Assembly: GCA_001662425.1 (NCBI GenBank)
Contig: BDDC01000059.1
Location: forward strand, 53,463 to 117,462
Direction of reading: 5' to 3'
From: Chlamydomonas sphaeroides
Lineage: Eukaryota; Chlorophyta; Chlorophyceae; Chlamydomonadales; Chlamydomonadaceae
Length of the DNA stretch: 64,000 bases
Both the position numbers and the translations under genes were made by a program. Below the pieces are notes generated by a model that was not told the DNA's origin, ran no database searches, and saw only the letters and a list, made by a program, of their open reading frames with translations. Shown here piece after piece: positions 33,783 through 45,600 of the stretch (positions within the stretch are counted from its first letter, which is position 1; each line of letters opens with the position of its first letter).

Positions 33783-36700
33783 ATGCTAGCCAACCTCCGC
33801 GGCGCCCCTGTGGAGGGGAGAGCCTCTTGTGCTTGCCACCGGCCGTCGGCGGCGCCGGTTCGCCGCAGCCAAGCAGGTCGCACCTCCGGGCGGCGAACTG
33901 CTGTGGTGGTTCGGGCCGACGGCGACTACTACGACCTGCTTGGCGTGCCACGGAGTGCCGACAAGAAGACAATCAAGCAGGCGTACCGGCAAAAAGCTCG
34001 CAAGTTTCACCCGGTAGGCGCAGCACCGCAAGCCGGCCGCTCGATCCTCCCGGCTCGCGAGCTGCGTGTCGCCATGAGCCGGCGGCAACAGACACGGAAC
34101 CGAGACAGCTCCTCTTGCTTGCAGGACGTGAACAAGGAGCCCGGGGCGGAGGAACTCTTCAAGAAGATTGGCGAGGCGTATGAGGTGAGGCCGGTGCGCG
34201 GCCGCGTCGCGCAGGCCAGGGGAACGCCCGAATCCTCCACAGCGGCGCGTCGGAACGCAGCTCGGCGATGACCCTAAACAGGGCTCTCGACGGCGGCCCC
34301 GGAACCCTTGTCAAACCGACTCCCCACGTGTCGGCGGCCTGCAGCTGCCCCGACGTCCTCCTCTCGCTTGCTCCGTGCATCGGACATGGTGTCGTGTGCT
34401 TTGATGGTTCGCTTGGCACCAGCCTGGCCCGCAGCACGGCTGGCGGGTGCCAGGTGCCGGCGCTTTCCGCCACCGTCTGGCCACTCGGCCTGCGCCCGAG
34501 CCCAGCAGCCCCCTTCCTGTCAACGCACCGCGCCTCCGCATACCGACAGCAACCGTGGCACATCCCTATCGCATCACGTGCCTTGCTACTTGTTTGCCGC
34601 GCGCGTCAGTCTCGTGCCACCCTGGAAGCCGCTGTCACATCTGCCACGACCCGGCCGCCACCCCCGCCGACCACTCGCCTGGCTGCCGCGGCCTCGGCAC
34701 ACGTCTCATCACGCCCGTTGATGGCCTCCGCCGACCTCGTGACCTGCCGCGGCGCACCGACTGCGATACCGTGCCGTATCAGCAGCTCGCCCACGCACGT
34801 GACGTCCGTACCATCTTGCCCGTGTAGGTGCTGTCGGATGACAACAAGAAGGCCGTTTACGACCGCTACGGCGAGGCCGGCCTGCGCGGCGGCATGGGCG
34901 GCATGGGTGGCGGTCCCGGCGTCGAATTCACCAACCCCTTCGACCTGTTTGAGCAGGTGCGGGGCGCGCGCGGCGAGGCGGGGACGGGCGGAGGCAACCC
35001 GTGTTACAACACATCTTACTTTGTTGATTGATGCAGTCACAGACTGCAGCACGGCGCGGACGCTACGCTACGATGCAGCGCAGGCAGGGTTCACATGAAT
35101 GGCCTGTGCGGCGGCTGCAGGGGCCCCTGCCGCTCCGCACGAATGCACAAACGCACCCCAACTAGCCGGTTGCCGACTCGACCCCTGTGCCCGCCCCCTC
35201 CCGGCAGTTCTTCGGCGGCAGCACCGGTATGGGCGGCATGGGCGGCTTCGGCGGGGGCCGGCAGTCCTCGCGCTCGCGCGCGCAGCCGGGCGAGGATTCC
35301 AGGTGCGTGTGTTTGTGCTCATGCGTGCTGGTGTGTTCGTAATAATTAATTTGTACTTGACACACGACGCCCTGGGGAATTGGCATGTTAGCCGTGCGAC
35401 AGGGCAGGCAGGGATGCGGCCAAGAGCTGGTGTGTGTGTAAGAGGTCCTCGTGCAAGAGGCATGGGTGGCATGCGTGCATGTGCGTTGGGAGGAAGGGCC
35501 CTGCCCTGGGCGGCCCCTGGGCATGCGGGGCGGCGCAGCGGGCCCTCGTGCAGCCGCTGGGACGGGGCTGAGGCCCGGGCGGCCAAGGGTCAAAGGGGCG
35601 CGACGAGCCAGCGCAGAGAGGGAGGCGCGTGCCCCTCTGTCGGCGCCGGGGCCTGGCGTGCAGGCTGCTGCCGGGGGCTGCGCTGGGCCCAGCCAGGCGC
35701 TGATGTCTGGGCAGCGGGACAGCGTGCAGCTGTGCAGGCGTGTTGCGGCGCTCGTGCAGGAGTGCAGCATTGCTGACGCCTCGCCCGCCCCCACGCGGCC
35801 CCGCTCCGCAGGGTGGAGCTGCAGCTGGACTTCCTTGACGCGGTGTTCGGGTGCTCGCGGGAGCTGGACGTGGACCGGCTAGCGGGCTGCGAGGTGAGGC
35901 GGCGGCGGGAAGGGAGGGGAGGGGCGTGTGTTGAACTTTTAGGGCCGAAATAGAGAACCGCCCTGTACGCGTCGCGCCCCGTCGCGCCCCGTCGTGTGTT
36001 TGGGCGGGTGGCGGGGCGGGGGGGCACGTGTTGGCAGCGGGGGAGGGAGCGTGGCAGTGGCAGGCGGGGGTGCGGGACAGGTGGCAGCGGGAAGGGAAGG
36101 GGGGGCGGGGTTGTCGTGGGGCTGTAGCCAGCGCGCTCACCGTCCCTGCACTGCACCCCTCTCTGCCGCGCACGTGCCTGACCCGCTGCCTGCCCCGCCT
36201 ACTTGCCTGCCCCGCCTGCCCCGCCTGGCCGCAGGAGTGCGACACCACGGGTGTGCGCAAGGGCACTGCGCCCGTGACGTGCTCCCAGTGCCAGGGCACG
36301 GGCCAGCTGGTGCAGGCGGTGCGGACACCGCTGGGCACCTTCCAGCAGGTGCGGCCGGCGGAGGGGGCAAGCGGGGACGCGTGTAGATCAGTGCATGTGA
36401 TGGGGGGCGCTACAGCTGATGGGGCACTCGGACGCAGGCTGCTTCACAGGAGGTGCAGGCAGCAGAGGGGCCAGGAGACGGGAGCGTGGGGCGAGGCGGG
36501 GACCTGGGGAGGGGTTTGGGCTGAAGGAATCTTGCGGGGCGGGTCAACGGCGGGTTTGGGCCGGGGACTGGCCTGCGCGACCGCCCTACTGCGAAGCCGC
36601 TACTCGGCGGTTGTTGGGGAATGTGGTCTGGGCTCGGTGCGGGGGCGCGCTGCAGCAGCGGAGAAAGCTGCTGACCCCACTGCCGTGTTGCCTCGGTGCA

Positions 36701-37899
36701 GAGGACGGCCGCAGCGCAGCTGCCCGCCGCAGCCGCCAGCCCCGCGCTCACCCCTGTCTCGCGGCCCCGCCTCCGCAGATTGCCATGTGCCCCCGCTGTG
36801 AGGGCTCGGGGCAGCAATTCCAGCCGTGCCAGAAGTGCCAGGGCGACGGGCGCGTGCAGGAGACGAAGCGCATCTCGCTCAAGGTGCGTCCCGGGGGTGC
36901 GGGCTCCCCGCCAGGCAGTCGTGGGGCCGGCAGCAGGGCACGAGGCGCTCGCTCGCGAGCAGTCCAATGCCGCCTTTCGTCATCCGCCTCCTGGTGCCTT
37001 ACCCGCCCCCACAGGTGCCCGCCGGCGTGGACGCGGGCAGCCGGCTGCGGGTGCGCGGCGAGGGCTTTGCGGGGCGGCGCGGCGGCGAGGCGGGCGACCT
37101 GTACGTGTACATCAGCATCAAGGACCACCCGGAGCTGCGGAGGGACGGCACCACCATCCACAGCGACGTGGAGATCAGCTACGTGGACGCCATCCTGGGC
37201 ACCGCGGTGAGGAGGCGGGGGGCAGGCGGGAAGTGCACACGTACATGCATGTGTGACATGCATTGCAGCAGGGGAGGAAGGGGTGTACGCAGGGAGAGGC
37301 GAACTGGAGGGAGGATTGGGGAGTGAACGAGGGGAAGGACAAGGTCGACCCGCGCAGGGGGGGGGCAGAGGCCGACAGGAAGAGGCGGCGGCGGTGGCGA
37401 CTTGCCCGCCCCATGACCCGGCTTCGGCAGCGCCACGCTCCGCCCACCCCTGCCGCTCCTGCCGCTCGCCCTCCTCTCCCTCCTACCCGCCCTCAGGTCA
37501 AGGTGACGACGGTGGACGGCCCCGTGGAGCTCAAGATCCCCGCCGGCACGCAGCCCGGCACCACGCTGCTCATGGCCAAGCGCGGCGTGCCGCGGCTGGG
37601 CGCCGCCACGGTGCGCGGCGACCACATGGTGCATGTGCGCGTCAAGATCCCCAAGGCGCTGTCGGGCGACGAGCGCAAGCTGGTGGAGGAGCTCAAGGAG
37701 CTGCAGGTGGGGGTTGCAGGGAGTAGCAGGGGAGCGCGCTGTGGGATGCGGTGCTAACACATGAAGGTTCCCCGTCTGCGCAAGCTGCGCCCTGGGGCGC
37801 AGCCATCCCAGTACTTTGCGTGTGTTCTGACCCTGCTGCTGCCCTCCCGCTCGTGTGCCGCTGCAGAGCAAGCCCAAGGTCGGGCCGTTCCGGTTCTAA
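33783..37899 (+). CDS. plastid-type DnaJ (type I J-protein, Hsp70 co-chaperone)
   Basis: Stimulates stromal Hsp70 and binds unfolded clients; close in layout to chloroplast CDJ1-type proteins. Ten exons join in phase: 33783-34013, 34125-34184, 34828-34956, 35208-35302, 35812-35893, 36235-36348, 36779-36883, 37015-37206, 37497-37706, 37867-37899, giving 416 residues, a normal type I length. Residues 1-48 form a transit peptide (RRSQAGRTSGRRTAVVVRA). The J domain follows (DYYDLLGVPRSADKKTIKQA) with HPD at residues 76-78, split by the first intron. Next are a Gly/Met-rich linker (GGMGGMGG) and the zinc-finger region: CEECDTTG, CSQCQGTG, CPRCEGSG, CQKCQGDG. The first of the four lacks the usual C-x-G-x-G. 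The C-terminal substrate-binding domains contain VPAGVDAGSRLRVRGEG and KIPAGTQPGTTLLM. A TGTAA lies about 470 bases after the stop. Confidence 0.93.
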
Positions 37900-39180
37900 G
37901 CGGTCTGTGTGGAGTTGAGCGGGCGGTTGGGCAGCATAGGAGCAACCCGAGGGCCGGGCGTTGTGCAGACAGCGGCGAGGCCTCGGGGCTTGGCAGCCAG
38001 CCGGGGAGCAGGGGCCTGAGGGCGTTTCGTGGTGAGGCGGGGCGTGTGGCGTTGAGGGGCGCGAGGTGGACGCAGCAATGGGGGCTGGGGGCTCGCGGTT
38101 TTGGCGAGGTGTGGTGTGAGGGGCGACAGCGGGGTACACGAGGGCACGACGGCGGTCGATGCTGGTGCCAGGCAGCGGCGGCGAGGGGTTTGCGGGCTGC
38201 CGCGGGAGGGGCAGAGATGAGCGGCAGGGGACGAGAGCAGGGTGACTGGCGGCGCGTGTCCGCGTGTGCTGCGGTGGTGGTGGGCATGGCGACTGGCGCC
38301 GGCCCCAAGCGCGGGTGGGGACTGCAGGAAGGCGCACGGCGTGTAGCCGGCTGCGCGCGAGGAGCGCCCTGTAAGCGCCGCCTGCTGTTTGCTTACTTGC
38401 TCCCGGGCCGTGTGCCTTGTGCCTCAGCCCTGAAGCATCGTGGCGCCTTGCTGGGGGATGGGGCTGTGTCATCCCGGCAGTGGTGTGCCGCTGCCGGCAG
38501 AGGGGGCGGCCGGAGGGTGTGGGTGTGGGGGCCGGGCGAGCCTCCAAGCTGCGTGCAACTAGGCGCGAGTAGGGCTCGCGGGCAGGGCAGCGGGGCTGAA
38601 CACGCGCAAGCAACCAGCTGCTGCTCAGCTGCTGGTTGTTTTCACGAACGCATGCACGCAAGCGAGTAGGCAGATCCTTGGGGCGCGATCCTCCCTGCAC
38701 CGCTCACGAACTGCCCCTGTCCCAGTCCGCTGCTCCATCATGGACCACGGCTCGCGGCGACGCGCGCACACACCTCGCAGCCGTTCCCGCCCGCGACGCC
38801 CCCAGCCGCTCGCCCGCTACCTCCCACCCGGCGCGGCGCCGCAGCCCAGCCCTCTGCCAACGCCACCGATTGTGCCCTCTCGGCCCTTCTTCCCTCCCCC
38901 ACGCCTGCCCCCCACCTTCGCCATTTCTTCCCACACCCTGCCCCGCGCGCCAGGGCCTCACAACCCCAGCCCAGCCCCCCGTGGCCTCCGCACAACGCCC
39001 TCTCCCTGGATGCCCCTGCTCCCACGCCGCCAGAAGCGTGCTCCCTTGGACGCCGGCACTCAAGTACGGTGCCGCATCCCCTCCCCTGCGCCGCGGCCGC
39101 CGTCTCTCGACATCGCTAAGCTCGCGCTCGCCCACCCTGGCCGCTGCCTCCCGAGACCGCCTGCAGCCCGCTCAGGCCGC
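37900..39180. other. convergent 3' region between DnaJ and SEN1-like genes
   Basis: About 1.3 kb between facing stop codons, holding both 3' UTRs. The open frames here on both strands are Pro/Arg-rich and low in complexity. I find no supported gene. Confidence 0.45.
38370..38374 (+). terminator. possible TGTAA poly(A) signal of the DnaJ gene
   Basis: TGTAA in the right strand about 470 bases beyond the stop codon. It is a candidate only; no transcript end can be seen from sequence. Confidence 0.35.
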
Positions 39181-42100
39181 CTAGGCCCGCGCCTTCTTGG
39201 CAGCCGGCGCCTCGCCGCCCGCTGCCTTGCGCTTGCCGCCGCCGGCGCCGCCCCCGGCCCCGTCCTCCGCCGCCGCGCCGCCGCCGGCCGCGCCCGCCGC
39301 CACCGCCGCCAGCATGTCCGCGGTGATGGCGGCCGAGGCGTCGCGGATGGGGCCGACGTCTGAGGGTCGGGGAGGCGGACCGACATCCCCAAACTGGTGT
39401 TGGCGTACAACAAGTAGCGTCGCCCGCCCGAGTCCCAAAGTCGCTGCGTGTGCCAAACACACCCAGGCCCCCCGCCCCCGCCCCGCTCACCGCCCTCGTC
39501 ATGCCCCTGCTCCTCCTCCTCCCCCTCGCCGCCCTGGAAGCTCCCCTCGTCGGCGCCCGGGTTGTCCAGCGCGCCGCCTCCGGCGGCGGCGGCGGCGCCG
39601 GCTCCGCCCTCCTCGCCGCCGCCGCCGCCGGCCTCCTCCTCCGCCAGCTCGCCCTTGGCGTCCAGGGCGGCGTACTCGCCCGCCTTGGCGCCCGCGGCGG
39701 CGGCCTTCTCGGCGGCGCGCGCACGGACCTGGCGGTACGGGGCGGCGCACCGCGGGGCAGCAAGGTCACGACAGCTATACACTCCGCGCACACACCGGTT
39801 TCCGATCACACGCGGCGTACGGCATGAGTCATGTCGTGCGTGCGGCTGCATGGTGCGGCGGCAGGGTGCGGCACTGGCGCCGTCGCTGGGGTGGGCGCAG
39901 GCGTTACACGGACACCACGCGAGGCACGCAGCTGGTGCGCCCCACTGCTGCGCCCCACTACTGCAACACGCCGTACGACGTCACACCGTCGTACGACACC
40001 GTTCCCACCTGCTCCAGAGCCGCCATCTCCTTCTCCGTCGGCTCCACCAGGCCCTGCGCGGCGGTGTGCAGGCCACCTCAGCTTCTTCCCAGGTCCCCTG
40101 CCGCGCGAGCGCCTCCTACGGTGGTACCGGAAGCTAGCGCCAGGGGCGCGGCCCGTACGGCACTGCCGTACGACACTGCCGTATGATGCGCACCTGTACG
40201 GAGCCGCCCAGCACGCCGGACATCCAGTCGGCGTACGGCGGCCGGGGGCGGTACAGGCAGCGGCGCGTGATGGCCGAGTGGATCAGGTTGGCCCAGTGAG
40301 CGTCCACCTGCGGTGTACGGAGTACGGCAGCGAAGTATTGTACGCTCACCTGCCGGAATGTACGGTACGCGACGGCCGCCCATGCTCTCTTCACGTCCCA
40401 AAATACCGGTGGTTGTTTCTCACTCCCCTCCCCACCCCCTGCCCCACCATGCTGCCGCTCGCCCTCCGCCAACTGTGCCCCTCCCCCTGCCCTCCTGCCT
40501 TTCTCCTGCCCTCCTCCTGCCCTTCTCCCCCCTGCCCTCCCTGGCCCCGCACCTGCAGCGCGCGCACGTCATCCCCCGGCACCCCCCTCGCTCGGCGCCC
40601 TCCCTCCCCTCCCTAACCCCTCCCTCCCCTCCCTGGCCCCCACTCCCACCTGCAGCGCGCGCACGTTGCCGATGACGATGAGCGAGCAGCGGGCCCGGGT
40701 GAGGCCCACGTTAATGCGCCGCTCGTCCGCCACGAAGCCGATTCCTGCGTTGGTGGGATGGGCGATAGGGCGGGGTGCACGCATTGCATAGCCGCCACAC
40801 GGCAAGGGGCGAAGGGGCGAGCATCGGGCTGCTGATGCGAGGCCCGCTGCCCCATCCCCTGCCCCGGTGCCGCTGCCCTAGTGCCCCTGCCCCAGGGCTG
40901 CTGCCTCTCACGCCCTCCATCGCCCCCTCCCCTCCTCTCCCGTCCCCTCCCCAGGCGCTCGCCTGCGCGGCGGCCGCCCTTCTTGGGGGCGGGCGGCGAG
41001 CGCACGGCCGAGAAGATGCAGATGTCCTTCTCACGGCCCTGCATGCCGGAGGAGGAGACGGGCCGGGGCGGGGCAGCGGGGGCAGGGAGGCGCGGGGTGA
41101 AGGCAGGGAGGCGCGGGGTGTGGAGGCGCGGGGTGTCGAGGGGCGGTGCGGTGCAGCCCACGGCACGCAGCCTAGGGCGCACGCGCGGCCCGCCTGGGCA
41201 GAGGTGGCGTGACTGAGCGCCGCCCGCGGGGGTCCCACCTGGAATCCGTCAATGGTGTTGATGTCCACCAGGCGGGCCGCCTCCTCGCCCAGCGCCGCCT
41301 TGAACGAGTCGCGCAGCAGCTTGACCTGCGCCCACAGCGGGGGAAAGGGGGTTAAATGGGCAGAGGTTGCGAGAGCAGCGACCAAGGTCCCAGTGCAAGG
41401 GGGGAAGGCGGACCCGTGTGGACCCTAGTGACATGCCGCGCTTCACCAGCGCCCGCACCCCACGCCCGCACGCCATGATGGCACACACACGCGGCGTGTG
41501 CGCTGGGCCGCCCGTCGCTGCCCAGAGCCCCAGCCCCAGCCCCCCCCCTCGCACCTGGGCCTTGTAGGGCGAGATGACGGCCACGCTGGCGGTCTTGCGC
41601 AGCTGCGGGAAGGCGTGCACCAGCTCCCGGTAGATGACCAGCACCATGTGCGCCTCGGCCTGCGGTTGGCGGTTGGGTGGGCGGGTGCGTTGCGGTTGGC
41701 GGTTGGTCGGGTTTGTTGGAGCCTGCCCCGCGCGGGCCGGCAGGCCCGCGCAGGGCCGACCCCTACACACGGCACACGGCTACGCGCTCGTCGGCATCTG
41801 CGCTCGTCGGCAGCTGCACCAGCTCTACAGCGCCCGTGCCGGTCGGTGTACACGGCCGCCGCACCTTGTTCATGATGGCCGCGCCGCCCGGCCGTAATGC
41901 ACCATAGGTACAGACCATTCGATATGTGATCAAATCATGCACATATGATACATCTCATACATGCACCCTATACAACCCGTGGCCCGCACCTTGTTCATGA
42001 TGGACGCGCCGCCTGGCGGCGTGCTCTCGCGGCCGGCGATGTCGTAAAAGGCAAAGGGCCCGAACGCGGGCTGCCGGTGCCACGCCTGCACCGTTTCCTC

Positions 42101-42654
42101 CACCACACCCTGCATGGGGGGCCGGGGCCGGGCCGTCGCACGGGGCGGGCAAATGAAGAAGGTCAAGCGTCGAGCGGCGACAGAGGTGATGGGCCAGATG
42201 GTGGCAGCTTGCTCAAGGTGGGGGATGCGCAGCCTACACAGCCAGCCGGTCAGGCCGCCTCGTGTCGCACTCCCCACATCACGTCCCCTGCCCCCCCTGG
42301 CGCTCCCCACCACCCCTACCTCGCCGTTGAGCAGGCGGCCCTGGTAGAACTCGGCCGAGGGGAATGCGCTGATGTCGGGGTGCATGCGGTACTGCGTGTC
42401 CAGCACCTTGACCGGGTAGCCCGCGGTCTGGAGGGGGCCGAGGGGCGGGGAAGGGTGGAAGAGTGAGGGAGGCGTCACCGCATGTCATGCATTGCTTCCG
42501 ACCGCCTGCCCTCCCCCGTTTCCACACGCACGCACGCATGTACGACCGCACCTGCAGCCGCTTGAACAGCGAGCAGTCGTAGCCCTGGTCCACCGCCCGA
42601 GTGGCGATGACGGTGGCGGGCAGCTGCACTGGGTCGCCCACCAGGTAGACCTGG

Positions 42655-42697
<43 letters not shown>

Positions 42698-45600
42698 GGN
42701 NNNNNNNNNNNNNNNNNNNNNNNNNNNNNNNNNNNNNNNNNNNNNNNNNNNNNNNNNNNNNNNNNNNNNNNNNNNNNNNNNNNNNNNNNNNNNNNNNNNN
42801 NNNNNNNNNNNNNNNNNNNNNNNNNNNNNNNNNNNNNNNNNNNNNNNNNNNNNNNNNNNNNNNNNNNNNNNNNNNNNNNNNNNNNNNNNNNNNNNNNNNN
42901 NNNNNNNNNNNNNNNNNNNNNNNNNNNNNNNNNNNNNNNNNNNNNNNNNNNNNNNNNNNNNNNNNNNNNNNNNNNNNNNNNNNNNNNNNNNNNNNNNNNN
43001 NNNNNNNNNNNNNNNNNNNNNNNNNNNNNNNNNNNNNNNNNNNNNNNGGAGGCGGCCCCTGCGCCCCTGCCCCCAGTCCCTGCCCTGCCTCCCTTTCCTC
43101 CCATGGCCGCCCTCTCCTCCTCCCCCGCCAGCCCCCACCTGCTTGCAGCCCATGACCAGCGGCACCAGCGTGGACGGCTCCACGGCCTGAGCCGCCTCGT
43201 CGATCACCACCACGTCAAACTTGCGGCTGAAGGCGGTCAACGCGGCCGGCGCGGAGGGGTGCTGTGTGTACGGGAATCATGTTTGTTTGCGGGATGCCCT
43301 ACCCCCATCCCTCCCCAACTCGAGCTGCACACCTTTCCCCCAACTTTCCCCCTGGCCTCCCTCCCTCTCCCTCCTACCACCCCTCGCACCTGAGCCGGTA
43401 GAACACGGAGCTGCCCGCAAAGGACAGCGTGGAGCACACGATGTTGGCCTCGTCCAGGATGGCCACCCGCATGCGGTCGCGCTCCTGGCCGCCGCCGCCG
43501 CCGCCGCCCTTGCCGCCGCCCTGGTGGGGCAGGTCGCGAGAGGGAAGGGCGGGCCGGGTGCCACGTGGGGTGATGCGAGGTGGGGTGCTGGTCGAGGGAG
43601 CGGCCAGGGCCTACGTGCCACTGGCGCGCCTAGGCACGGCACGGCGCGGACCCCGTCCCGGCCGTTGCGTGGGAGGGAGGCCACGCCTGCCTAGCGGCCG
43701 CCCAAGCCTGCCTCGCCCGGGGCATGCTGCTGACCTATGCACCACGCCCCTACGCTCCACTTGTTGGGACAGCATCACGCAGACCGTTCACATCACTTCA
43801 TCATGATGCAAACCGTTATGTCGCATGTCTACATGTCCCGGTTCTGATTCTGATACATATCTTAGCGCGCAACACAGGATGCTCATCCATCATTCATCAT
43901 TTGGGGTGCACCACCCATACCTTGTCTGTGCCGCCCAGCCTGCTGGTGACAATGGTGTCCAAGCTGACCGCGGCCACGCTGTGGTGGCTCTTGACGCCCA
44001 CGCGCACCAGCGAGGGCGCGAAGTTGGCGCCGTCCTTGTCCATGAGGCCGGAGCGCAGGATGCTGGGGAGTGGGGTCCGGGGGGGAAGGGGGGAGGGGGA
44101 AGGGGGGAGGGAGGGGCAAGCGTGAAAGCGTGTTCGTGTGCTCCAGTGTGAAGTAGAACAGAATGTGTGTTCCAGTGTGAAGTAGAACAGAACCCCACAC
44201 GCGGCACAGCACGCCCCCTGCTGGTCCATGGGGCCAGCCAGACAGGTGCCGGAAGGGCGGCGTGGGGCGCCAGCGGCCATGTGGGGCCATGCGCCCATGC
44301 CGGCGCTGGGTAGGGGAGGGAGCGGAGCAGCTGCGTCCTCGTGGGTGTTCCTCGTGGGTGTTCCGCGGGGGCTGCCCCGGCCTTGCCCACGAGGGCCCCG
44401 AGCGTAGCGCGCTGGCCACGTGCGTGCCCGTACGGCCTGCGGTGCCGGCAGGCCCCAGCTCCCAGCCTGCACACCCCCTCGCTGCCCTTGGTCTCCCTCC
44501 CTTCCCTCCCCTCCCCTCCCCTCCTTTCCTCCCCTTCCCTCCCCTTCCCTCCCCTTCCCTCCCGCCCTCTCCGCCCCCCTCCCCACCGCATCACGATCTC
44601 GTCCAGCGCGCTGTTGGAGGGCGCGCACACCAGCACGTGCGCCTTGGGCCCCATGTGCCGCCCCACGCGGTGCGCCGTCACGCGCCGCAGCAGCCCGAAC
44701 ACGTCGTCGTGCACGCCTGGGGCGTGGGGGAGGGCGGGACAGGGGCAGCGGGGGAGCAGGGGCCAGGGTTCGCGCCAGGGGGAGGACACGGCGCCAGGCC
44801 GTGCAAGCGCCGCGGCGGCGCTGGTGGCGGCGTGCTGCTTGCCTGCCTGCCTGCCTGCATGCATGCCAGGCCGCATCGGAGCGCGTCGCAACTCGGCCCC
44901 GCGGGCGCAAGGGGTGCCGCTCACTGCCGCTGCCTGCTGTCCCAAACCCACCCTGGCTGCGTCTGTGCATTATCAGAGACGTGGCTGCGTCCTTGCATCA
45001 ACTAAGAGCCGCTGGAGGCCGCAGCCGCTGCCAGGCTCCCCCTTCCCAGAACGGGCGGGAACTTCGGCTGGTGATTGCCCTGGGACCTTCGTCTCCCTCT
45101 CGCAGCCTCTACCCATTCATTCAGGCCTTCCCAATAATCAAACCCTCGCGCACCTCCGCCCGGCGGCACCGGGTCGTAGGGCGTCACCTCGTCGCGGCTG
45201 TTGCCGCTGCGGCTGGGAGCGCCGGGCGGCGCCGCCTCGCCCAGCAGCCAGGGGCACTGCCGCAGCCACAGCTCGCCGCGCTCGGGGCCGCCGGGCGGCG
45301 GCAGCAGCGCGGCCACGCCGGAGGAGGCTGCGGAGCGATGGCGGGCCCCAGGGTTGGGCGGGGTAAGCGGAGGGGTGGATGAGAGTTGGGGTCCCAATTG
45401 GGAGCAGTGACGAGTGGGGACGGCGGCAACCAGGGGCCCTGGAAGGCCCAGGCAGGCGCGTCCGTGTTTCTCCCAAAGTATGCACACCCTGCGCGTCCCC
45501 AGATGGGAGCGCCACGCCCCTGCTACAAAACCCCCCGGGGGCCGCACCTCCCGCCACCGAGCCTGCGGCCGCGTTGCTGGCCAGCAGCGCGAGGCTGCCC

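Noticed and set aside
42475..43240. Frames reading through the N gap
   Set aside because: Residues are undefined X and the poly-G run gives Pro or Gly tracts. Only the flanking helicase exons are real.
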